Below, piece after piece: positions 47,245-57,575 of a DNA stretch of 61,381 nucleotides. Every line of letters begins with the position of its first letter. The first letter of the stretch is position 1. Origin of the DNA: Chromera velia (Eukaryota; Sar; Chromeraceae); NCBI GenBank assembly GCA_018398765.1, contig JAHBMJ010003661.1, forward strand, positions 22,501 to 83,881, in the 5' to 3' direction. Under the pieces are notes generated by a model. The model was given only the letters and a program-made list of their open reading frames with translations. It was not told the DNA's origin and searched no databases. The translations under genes were made by a program, and so were the position numbers.

Positions 47245-49025
47245 TCAATTGGAAAGGGGCACGATTTCTTCTTCTTCAGCGACAGCGCTTTGCAGCGCCA
47301 CCTTGGGGGGAAGCAGGTCCCGTTTCTGCATACAAACACAACAGATCGAAGGATCAGTCTCTGACAGAAAGAAAGAAAGAAAGAAAGAAAGAACACAAAG
47401 AGGGAAGAAGAAACCACGGCTGGCAGTGTAAGGGATGAATGAAAGCCGTGCTACCCAGATGATATCGAAAGACGGTTCAGTAACCTCCTGCATCTCTTTG
47501 CTTCTTCACGTACCAACTTGTCGTCCACCTTACTGAATGTCAGCACGCAGACTTTCTAAGTCGACTGGCCGACTGACCTTCAGGACGACCTTTGCGGACA
47601 GATTCTCATGGGTGAGTTCGCACACCTCCCCCACAGGTACGGTGTCTGCGAGGAACTCCAAGAGAGTGGCCGTCCATCGCACGAGCTGGGGGGCCTTCCA
47701 CCTGCATGCCATCACGTGCATGCACAGACAGTGGCAACGGGCCATTATCGTGGTGTTCTCGTACTGTCTTGGTGCATGCATGCACATTCCACTGGGCCAA
47801 CAGGCCTGGAGACAGACGGCACGACGAGGTACAAGCACGAAGAAGGAAGAAAGAAAAGTAGCGGCCCACGAATCGAGGACGGATGGATGAAAAACAAGAT
47901 GCCGGAAAGGTTTTCTCCCCCACAGAAAGAACCGATATGAACACCGAATGAAACAAGCTCACCCCGCTGAATCCAACCGCATCCCATCTCGTTTGAGGGT
48001 CGGTACCACCGAATGTTCCTTGCTTGAGAGCCTGCCTATGGCAATGACTTACAGGTATCTTTCCTTTCTGGCCTCCCTAGTAACGTGCATTTACTTTCAC
48101 ACAGGGGGAAAAAAAGACTTACAGGTATCTTTCCTTTCTGGCCTCCCTAGTGACATGCATTTACTTTCATACAGGGGAAAAAAAAAAGACTTACAGGTAT
48201 CTTTCCTTTCTGGCCTCCCTAGTCACGTGTTGGATTTGGGGCAGTCTCTTCACCGTCATGTTCCCCATCGTCTGTCCCCTCTCTGCATCTGCCACCTGCG
48301 TGCAATCACCCAACCAACCAACCACACAGACGAACACCCTTATCCACACTCACACGCACTGAGAGGTAGGACGGGACGGAGAAAGAGAAAGGGACAGAGA
48401 GGGAGAGAGAGAACGGGGGAGAAAGGGGGGCGGGACGAAAAGATAGGAACGAAGCGAGAAAGAAAAAGAAACACATGTCTATTCCCTCACGTCCCTCTAT
48501 GCCACTCAACATCGACGCAGCATCGGCCAACAGAGAGGCTTCTGGGGAGAAGGAGGCAAACTTCAGAGGGAAGGAAGGAAGGAAGGAAGGAAGGACTCGA
48601 TCAATTCATCCATCGTATGGTTACCCAATTCAGCCAATCAAATTCACCCACCCACCGCCAATCTTGAGGGACCCCCAAGCATATGAGAGACCCAAGCGGA
48701 TCGCGCTTGGACCTCGTCCCACTGACGACCACCTGCGGAAACAAAGAGAAACCCACCCCGACACCTATGCAAGAAAGTATGCACCCGCTAAGACTTGATA
48801 GATAAAAACAGTAAACGAAACAGGGGACGGAGGACACACAGAAGAGAGTCCCGTGACTGCAGCCCGTACACTTGTGATGGAGAGAGCCCCAAGAAGAAAG
48901 AGAAAAAAAAGAAAAAAGAAAAGGAGGGGACGAACGACGAAAGAAAAAAATAAAGAACAAATAAATAAAGAAATAAAGAAATAAATAAATAAAGAAAGAA
49001 AGAAAGAAAAGAAAGAAAGAAAGAA

Positions 49026-49057
<32 letters not shown>

Positions 49058-49068
49058 AAAAAAGAAAA

Positions 49069-49100
<32 letters not shown>

Positions 49101-52100
49101 GAAGAAAGAAGGAATAAAGGAAGGGATAGTTGGATGGATGAAAGGAAGGACCTAAGAACGAAAGCGAAGGAAAGTGAAAAAGGAACGGAAAGAAAAGAGG
49201 GAGGGAAGAAAGGAACAAAGCAAGCAACCAAGCAAGGCGATCGGGTCCTCGCTCTTCTTCTGTCCTCCGCTCACCCCTCCTGTGCGCAGCTGACGTAACA
49301 AAAAGACAAAAGGCGGGCACTCTCTTTTCCCCGCCCCTCCCCGAGTCTTGGCTTTCCTTTCTTTGCTACGGCTGCACCCTTCCAAAACTTTTTTGACTGA
49401 ACAAACGGGAGTGAACGTCAGTCCCGAGACAAATCATTCCGTCCAACGATTCCCAATCGAAGAACACCCATCACATTTGCACTCAACAAGCCGATGTTTG
49501 CCTTTCAGGCACTCTACAACTGACTGTTCTCGTAGTAGACGTCGACGCTCAACGAGCCCAATTGTATCAGAGAGGCCACCTTTTCTTCCTCCTCCTCTCC
49601 GAGACGCAAAATGGAAAACCCCGACTCTTCCTTTTCTGCTTTTCTGTGTTCATTCACAGATTCCTCCGCCTTCTCTTTTTCTGTCGAAATCACATGAGGC
49701 CTAAGGAAATCGTCTACCAGAGCCAGACGCCGACTCCATCGAGCTTCTGTGTCCCCCGTCTCAGTGTCTCCCCCCGCCTTCGGAGAGATGCCACCCGGAG
49801 TCTCCTCGAGTGCCGAATTCTCTTTTGACTCCATCATGTCAGAGAAAGAAGGCCACTCACCGAAACGAGAGGACCCGACGGGGTTCCAGTCCCCCGTCTC
49901 CACCTCCACCTCCCCCCCTTCCTTCTCACGTCTCATCGCCCAGATCTCCAAGTCGACCTGCACGGAGTTTACACACACACACACGAAAAAAGTCGTGACC
50001 CCTTTTTGCAAATCACGACTGCGAGAGAGAGAGACTACCAATATACAAGGAGAGTAGAAGAGAGTCGAAGGAGAAGAACAGCCACTCCGCCCAACCCACC
50101 CCGTCGATCACTCCCCCCCCCCCCNNNNNNNNNNNNNNNNNNNNNNNNNNNNNNNNNNNNNNNNNNNNNNNNNNNNNNNNNNNNNNNNNNNNNNNNNNNN
50201 NNNNNNNNNNNNNNNNNNNNNNNNNNNNNNNNNNNNNNNNNNNNNNNNNNNNNNNNNNNNNNNNNNNNNNNNNNNNNNNNNNNNNNNNNNNNNNNNNNNN
50301 NNNNNNNNNNNNNNNNNNNNNNNNNNNNNNNNNNNNNNNNNNNNNNNNNNNNNNNNNNNNNNNNNNNCCCCCCCCCCCCCCCTTCAAACCTGAGGAAGCT
50401 CACTGGCGACCAAGAGAGAAATATTCCTCTTGCTTCCCGGCACCTTCTTTCGAAGAGCCACGAAAGAGGCTTGACGGGGGTCTCGCTCATCTGCCGCAAC
50501 CTCCCTCAACAATTGGTTTCTGTCTCCTACAATGCCTGCACACAACAGGATCAGAGGCCGACTAGCTGATCGTCTCTCTCGTTCGGAACGCCTTCGACAG
50601 GACCCTCGGCGGAAAGGAAGGAAGCAAATTCAGCGGTGCAAAGTACGGATTCGTGCGTGAACAGACAGACATATGCATTCTTCTTGGGCTCTTTTTTCCT
50701 GCCATACCTCCAGGTCGAACCATCGGGAGGGAGGGAGGGAGGGAGGGAGGGAGAAGAATCAAACAAGGCCAGTCGGAATGAAAGCCTTTGCCTGCGAGTG
50801 AATTCTCGATAAGCAAGCAAGGTCCGTCTCACAACAGAATGACAGTTTGCACATTCCGGGAATTTTTACGACGTGCACGATTCAATTCTCATACAGGAGA
50901 GACAGATAGACATGCAGGAAGGAACGCAAACTGGTCATGTGCATGAGAGGTCATCACGGGATCCAATTAAGGGCGCTCAACAAGAGTGACGCACGCAAAA
51001 AGAAGCCAGACGACATCAGGGTAGGCATATTCCAGTTTCACAAAAAAAGAAGGTGAAAGGATCTGTGCACGCTTTTGCTTGGCTTCAGACGTATCTCACG
51101 GACCGACCAGATGCAAAGAAATGATCTTCTGTTGGGTCCTCTCGGTAAATGATGACGCTGCAAGGGGGGGGGCAGAGGATCGAGCAGGATGGGTCTGGGT
51201 GTATGTCTGTCTAGCCTGCCTGATGAGTGAGAGTGGGTGTATGTCTGTCTAGCCTGCCTGATGAGTGAGAGTGGGTGGAATTGACGAAGGGAGCGGCATC
51301 CCTCCCGTGTGGGTCTGATAGAGAAGGGACGAACCGATTTCAGAGAAGAAAATTCAAACATCCATGTGTGTCCTTCAAACTCAGCTTCCGAAGCCATTTC
51401 CTTCCAAGGGAAGGAAGGAAAAGTGTTCCTTCCTTCCTTCCTCCCTCCTTCTTGATGGAAAGCCTCTTACTGACTGCTCAATTCGGTCTTTTGATGCATG
51501 CACAACAAACGGAAGCAGGGCTCTGCTCTGCTCCCTCCAGAAAGCAAAGAACAGTCACAGGAGCAAGGAGAGACATACAAAGGGACGGAAACGAAACCCA
51601 CCCACACGCCACCCCCCGCACTCCCCTAGAGCGCTCCCTCCCATCAAGTCAGAGAGAGCGAGAGAGAGCGGGGGGGAGAGGGGGCGCCAAGAATTCTCGA
51701 CACCACACACCCACCTCCCTCTTCCTCTCTATGCGCTTGTGAATGCATGTTTATGTGTATCCGTGTGCCGTCCATGCATGCAAATGTGTGTATGTGTGCA
51801 AGTGTGAGAGTGAGTGCGAGTCTTAACTGCTTCATTCGTCTGCAGGCACTCCCCTCTTCGTTTAATTCCGCAGGCCCCCCCCTGCGACCCCATGCAACTC
51901 CCCACTCACTCACTCACTTCCTCACTGACTGACTGACTGTTTGCTGTCCGGTCTGTAGATCAAGGCCTTCCATCCCTCCAGGAGCTCTGAGGGAGTCTCG
52001 GCCAGCCGCCGCATCGTATCCATCGTTCCCACAAACTCCACTTGACCCACGTCAGAGTGCATCAAATTCTCACTCCCTCCCTCACCGTCAAACACCATGG

Positions 52101-52933
52101 CAGAAGAAGAACGACAGTCAGCCCCCGACTTTAAAAGCGCCCCATTCTGTCTCAGATGAAGCAGAGCCGCGAGAACGGGACAGAATTTCAACTTGCTCTC
52201 TGGCACCACTCCGACTGATGGAGGTGCAAGAGGTGAAGCGTGACGGGATCTCAGTCTCGCAGGTGTGCCCTTCCTCACTTGCATCACAATTTTCATCACT
52301 TCATTCTCAGCCATACCCAGAAGTCCCCCTACTGTGGTCAGACACTTGTTGAAAGGCTTCATCCCCCTCGCTCTCTCGTCTGTATCATCAAAGTACAGCT
52401 TCAAATCCATCTGGAGGCACACACCGAGAACGAGAAGCGAAAAAACGACATCTACAAACTTCGTCGGAGAGAGTTTGGAGACCTTCGCTGCCTGTTCCCC
52501 GGAGAGTGCTGCCCTGAATGCACGGAATGCCAAGGGCAAATCCCCTGCAGAAATTCCGAGAAGAGAGAGGACTTTGAAGGAACAGCTCCACAGTCCATCT
52601 TTTCTCTGGGAAGTCCCGAGAAAATCCCCTGCCCGAAGATTCACAGGGTAGGGAGCTCGATAGCCTGCGTACCTGCAGGAAGGCAGGCGGGCAGACAGGC
52701 AACCAGAAAAGTGGTGAGAGAAGGACACCATACATCGCTGATTAGTCTCCCCAGTGCAGACACGCTTGAGTCCTCAGAAGCCGTGGACACAGAGAGAGGA
52801 AAACAGAAAACAAAAAAGACAGACACAGAGATGAAAAAGGGAAAGTAAGAAAGGAAGGAGGGAAGAGAGAGAGAAAGAAAGAAAGAAAGAAAGAAAGAAA
52901 GGAAGGAAGGAAGGAAGCAAAGAAAGAAAGGAC

Positions 52934-52964
<31 letters not shown>

Positions 52965-53006
52965 GAAAGGGAGAAAGTCCCGAATTACAGGGCGCGCGCG
53001 CACGCC

Positions 53007-53038
<32 letters not shown>

Positions 53039-53682
53039 CGCAGAGAGAGAGAGAGAGGCACGGACACAGAGTATGGGTAGCAGACGAGGAGGACACGCAG
53101 GTGAGCAAGCAGACGAGTGAGGAAGCCAGCCAGCCAACCTTCGAAGGAATGCAGGTACTCTGAGGGTGTTCCCATCGGAAAATGAAAAAGACACTGCGAC
53201 CTTCCCCTCCTCTCCTTCAAGAGGGTCCTGGGGAAGCACTCCGACGCCATTCGGGACGGTTGGAGATGCAGCAGGAGAAGGCTGAGCGGCAACAACTGGG
53301 GAGGTTTCTTTCGGACCATCTTTCCCCTCCGTCTCCTCTTGCTCCTCTTGTTTTGAATCTCCGTCGGCTTTCTCGTCTTCAACCTGAGTCTGCCCCGCTG
53401 CCTCTCCCCCCCTTTTGTGTGCATCATCCTGAGCCATTTTCTCCACAGACAGCCCCTCAGGGCCCAAGGGAATATTCAGACATGCGATAATACTGCCCTC
53501 TGCCCTCTTTGGGTTGTTCTCCTTGTCGTCATCCGACGTTTCCTCGACTCTTTCTTTCTCTTTCTCCTCATGACTCTCGACAACGCTCGCTGCCATGGCA
53601 AGCTGCTGCTTCGACGCAGACTGCAGAACAGACATAATCATGGGAACGATTTGAGTCTCTCTCTCTCTCTCCCTCCCCCCCC

Positions 53683-53752
<70 letters not shown>

Positions 53753-56700
53753 CGTCATTCTATGCAGCTTTCGGTTGCTTCCAGACCAACGGCACAACGG
53801 GACGACAGGTAGGCAGCCAGTTACAGCAAGACAAAAGAGGAAGCAAGCCATGGGAGTACGTGTAGTTATTCATTCATTCGCCCAGCCTTGGCCCGACAGA
53901 AAAACAATGAGCTCTATCCAGAGGGGCACACAGTCAGTCAGTCAGTCGACTTCACCTACAAAACCACAGTTTCATTCATGGCCATGGAGAAGAATACACA
54001 GGAAGCTCCGCAGACAAAACAAACTCGTTTTCATCTCTCTTGACGCAGCTAGTCAGGTTCATCGACCTACAGTGAAGTAGAGATAGTCCCGCCCATAAAA
54101 AATCCCCAGCCGCTGCAGAAAAAACAAACAGACAAGGGCGGAAGTACAGATCTTCATGTGTATCGACAACGCAAAAATCTTTGTCACAACACGCAGCAGT
54201 TTCTCGCAGGATGTAGTCACAGGTAAGAATCAAACAACAGTAAGAATCACGAAGGGCAAATTCTTCGTCCGCTTGCTTTAGGCAAGCATCGCCTGGCAGG
54301 GTGAGCGCAAGCCATCAAGAAAGGAAGCGGAGAAAAGGAAGGAAGGAAAACAGAAAGAAAGAACGCGCAAGAACATTAGAGACGCACAAATCCATTATCT
54401 ATCAAGCTTAGACACCGACCTCAAAAAGCTCCGCGTTCGATCCCCTTTCCCCTTTGCAGCAGTCATGCATCGTCTTCTTTCTTACGGCCTCGAGCTCGGT
54501 CGCCACCTGCACAGCGGTCTCCCCACACACCCGAACAGAGAACACGGACAGCGATTAAAAACAAAGAAACACCAGTATGTGTGGACGTGTGCTTGTGGGT
54601 ATCGCGCATATATGCAGATGTATCCTTGTGCCTGCGTGAATATTTTGATAGAAGTCTGTTCGCGCGCAACGAGATCAGTTTGTGTGTCCCCTGAAGCCAA
54701 CGAAAAAATGTGAACGTGAACATTGTCTGTGAACCGCAGTAAGAAGATCCTACCGTAGCCACCGGCGCTTTGAGGCACTCACCAAAAAAGTGAAGTGTAT
54801 CTCGATGTTGTGCGCTTTTGACGCACACTTGTGGGGTAAAATCATACACATAGCTTGCAACATTCTTGCCTGATTCGACGATTTTTCTCCAACCCGACCG
54901 ATAGTTGCAGATTCATTCACTCACTCACTCACTCACTCACTCACTCACTTCTTGGGGCATTCTCCACTCAACTGCGTGCAGAGCTTCCGTGGGGTCAGGT
55001 CTCTTCAAGGCGCACCCCCTGGCGGTTGTGAGGACCGTCCTCCCCGAGGTTCCCTTCTTCACCCCTGCGCTGTCTGAAAGGTCCAGCTTGACGTTCACGA
55101 AGGGACTCTGGCTGTCGAACCGGATGTCCAGGGGGTCGGTCTGCAGAGAGGGAGGGAGGGAGGGAGGGAGGGACGGACGGCGTGAAGATTCGTATTGATT
55201 TGATCAGACAGACAGATCGTCAGGAGAAAAATATGTTGGGGAGGTCAGACTGCAGTCAGGGAGGGAAAGAAGCAGTGCGGCGTGAATTAAGCGGCCAAGT
55301 AAGGGAGCCAGAAACAGAAACTAATTGTCTGGGTGTCCGTGCCAGAGGAGGGGCAAAAGAGGAGAAAAGAAAAGAAGGAAAAGTAACACGATGACTTTGT
55401 CCTTCCTGGTACAAAGACCCCCGCAAGCCCCGTCCACCCCCCTCCCTCCCAATCCCCTCTCTTTCTATGAATACGTGTGTGTGCAGACAGACCGACCTGG
55501 TTTTCCTCAGGCATTTTCTGCCACCACAATGCCGGCACTCTGAGGAAGCTGACGTAAATGGTCCCTTCCCCGCTCCCGCTAATGGCAGAACCACGCGACC
55601 CCAGACCTCCGTGGGCATGAATGGGACCCTCAAAGAGGACTCCAAAGCTTCGGTAAGGCTCCGGTGTGTGCTTAGGAGGGGGGCCCATCAGTACTCCCTT
55701 CACCCTCAACCTGCTTGTGAAGGTTTCTTTGTGGCTCTGCAGACTCGACCCTGGTTTCAGAAGGGGAACAAGGTCGCTTTTCAGTCGAATGGGACGGTGC
55801 ATGTCTTCTCCGAACATCGTCAACGGGTTGTACACTGCTGTTGGGGGTCCGGAGGCCTTCAGTACTTCTTCCTCTGCACTGATGCTCGCAATCAACTCGA
55901 CGATTCCCTGCGCTGCGGTGAATACTTGACCCAAGCCCCCGGTGATGACGACTGCGTTCTCCCTTGCGAAATTGGTCCCCTCTCTGGACCTGGAATCTCT
56001 CTCTTTTTCTTTCTCTCTGTTGTTCCTCTGATAAATCCTTGAGGGCATCTCTATCCCAGCCATCGACCGCGCACGTATCCCGTCGATTGTGGCACCCTTC
56101 GCTCCTGCACGAAAGTACGTCGATTCGATGAGGTAAAGATCGAGTGATGAAATTCGACAAGGGGTCGAACCGTTTGCCCTCAGTCAAGGCGAGAGAAGAG
56201 ATGGGGTAAAGATCGAGTGATGAAATTCGACAAGGGGTCGAACCGTTTGCCCTCAGTCAAGGAGAGAGAAGAGATGAGGTAAAGATCGAGTGATGAAATT
56301 CGACAAGGGGTCGAACCGTTTGCCCTCAGTCAAGGAGAGAGAAGAGAAAGCGACGAGTGGTTAGACGAAGGAAAAGCGGGGCGTGCATGGAGGTCTGCTG
56401 AAATGAGAACGAAACCAGCCGTGTCTGTGGGGGATCAGAAGAGACTGGAGACGGCGTGCAGCACTCGATCCCGACGAGCGGGGAGACGGCGGGGTGAGAC
56501 GTGCAGCACTCGATCCCGACGAGCGGGGAGACGGTAAAGGGGGGCTCTTGTATGGAATCCTTGGACCGTGGGCGGGCTCCGAGAAATTTTAGGACACAGG
56601 GCGACTTCTCTTTTGGTTTGGTAGAGCTCACCTATCAGGTTTGCGTAGAAGCGGTCAAGGCCAAACACACGAAGCTCCCATCCGTCGATGTGGTCGCGGA

Positions 56701-57073
56701 TATCCGCACTCTCTGCATGCATCAATGCGCATGCACAAGGATAGGGGAAAGAAAGAGGGGGGAGCACAGGATAAGCCGAGAAGGTAGGGAAGTTGTTGGC
56801 AGTAAGTCCAAGCACACCATTTTTGCTGTTCGCACGGCATGACAGCTGAACTTCGCCTTTCTTGTGGATGGCTTACCGATTGAGGGAGGCATCTCTGCTG
56901 ATGATCGTCCAGCTTAAATCTGAAAATTTCAAAGACGAATAAGCGGCCAGAGCGCCGGTCACCAAGAAAGAACCAACAAACTTGAGAGGAGACAGGAAAC
57001 GCGGTGGTCTCCCCACGTCTCAAAAAAATGCTACGCCGACAATGACGGCAGCACCGCCTTGGATGCTACTCAT
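47245..57073 (-). CDS. Large KH-domain RNA-binding protein, partial exon model
   Basis: Well-supported exons in order: about 56710-56632, 56104-55497, 55140-54949, 54518-54486, 53620-53139, 52672-51941 (approximate end), 50535-50390, 49957-49861, 48288-48195, 47701-47578, 47555-47514 and 47325-47245 (stop TGA). Phases agree wherever consecutive exons are certain. A start at 57073 (MSSIQGG) and a small exon near 56920-56880 are probable. Further exons near 50800-50570, 48740-48655 and 48556-48502 are possible. The first two exons give a type-I KH fold: strand WELRVFGLDRFYANLI, the GxxG loop as GAKG, helix ATIDGIRAR, strand IEMP, a long charged variable loop, then AVVITGG and a final helix. ASCC1 proteins begin similarly, but I see no 2H-phosphoesterase motifs downstream. 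The rest is unrecognised, with an acidic disordered block at 53400-53580. It probably binds RNA. The function is unknown. Introns are purine-rich on the plus strand, as expected. Confidence 0.65.
48040..48222 (-). repeat. Three tandem copies of a 5' splice site
   Basis: On the minus strand the last 30 or so bases of an exon (ending GAAAGATACCT) plus the donor GTAAGTC and about 35 bases of intron are present three times, with units of 70-72 bp. Donors lie at 48194-48189, 48122-48117 and 52-47 of the same thousand (48052-48047). The outermost 5' copy follows the unique exon body (48288-48195). Using either later donor would read straight into a TAA in the likely coding frame. Confidence 0.9.
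48901..49110. repeat. (GAAA)n / (AAAT)n microsatellite in the KH-gene intron
   Basis: About 200 bases of GAAA units with AAAT interruptions. The minus-strand Phe/Leu/Ser frames across it are artefacts. Confidence 0.95.
50125..50367. other. Assembly gap (243 N)
   Basis: Unknown bases lie in the KH-gene intron between exons 50535-50390 and 49957-49861. Both edges are runs of 12-15 C, which suggests a long C homopolymer that defeated sequencing. The exon at 50535-50390 ends only about 20 bases from the gap. Confidence 0.98.
51197..51272. repeat. 38-bp tandem duplication in the KH-gene intron
   Basis: The unit GGGTGTATGTCTGTCTAGCC plus 18 more bases is present twice in perfect tandem. The length equals that of the 19-kb minisatellite unit, but the sequence is unrelated. 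Confidence 0.9.
53655..53755. repeat. (CT)n-(C)n-(CT)n-(GT)n compound microsatellite
   Basis: A CT run, a run of about 18 C, a second CT run and a GT run follow each other immediately upstream (minus-strand sense) of the acceptor for the exon at 53620. Confidence 0.95.
56128..56347. repeat. Three tandem copies of a 73-bp unit in a KH-gene intron
   Basis: TAAAGATCGAGTGATGAAAT starts each unit at 56134, 56207 and 56280. The copies differ at one or two sites. It lies in the intron that splits the KH domain, 25 bases beyond the acceptor of the exon starting at 56104, so the acceptor itself is not duplicated. A second, two-copy repeat of the CAGCACTCGATCCCGACGAG type lies at about 56455-56533 in the same intron. 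Confidence 0.88.
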
Positions 57074-57575
57074 GCCGTGACCGTCTCGAGAGTGAGAAGA
57101 AGCTTTCACGCATGCAATGGGATCGAAGGGACTGAAGTGATGGAATTCGGAGCAGGATGAAGCAGGCTCTGAGAATTAAGCTTTTGAAGAAATCTGCATG
57201 ACTCTGTCGGAAGAACACTTAAATTCACGTCATTTCACGTCTCCTGATAACAAGGGGCCCCGGCATGCCGGGGCCGTTAATTTGCGCCTTCATCTTAATT
57301 AAGCAACTAGATCGATCGAGCTCCGTGGTCCACAATTAACAACAGGCACACAAATGGCACACAATGGCACACATGGGCAGACACGACATGACACGACACG
57401 ATCGGCAGACATAGTGGTGGATCAGTTCCAAGAGGTCGAATCGAACTGTAACGAGCACACGAGAAAAAGCTGAAAGGGTCAGCAAGTTTGTTTCTTGTTT
57501 TCGGTGGCCAGCCCGTTGTTGATTTACGTGTCTGTGCGGGTCGCTGTCTCCTTCTTACAGATCGGCACTCAGCTG
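57074..57575. promoter_or_regulatory. Shared promoter region between the KH and deacetylase genes, with a 20-bp palindrome
   Basis: About 500 bases separate two head-to-head genes. At 57256-57275 lies a perfect 20-base palindrome, GGCCCCGGCATGCCGGGGCC, flanked by AT-richer DNA. Near 57350-57400 the word CACA(A/T)GGCA repeats. The sequence TTCTTACAG at 57552-57560 looks like an acceptor, so the deacetylase may have an extra untranslated or short first exon in this interval. Confidence 0.55.

Noticed and set aside
48601..49320. 239-codon minus-strand frame rich in Phe, Ser and Leu
   Set aside because: Mostly a GAAA microsatellite. Only its last part (about 48740-48655) might be an exon of the KH gene.
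49514..49860. Extension of the KH-gene exon at 49957-49861 to the stop at 49514
   Set aside because: The frame stays open, but a strong GTGAGT donor follows 49861. I kept the shorter exon and note that retention is possible.
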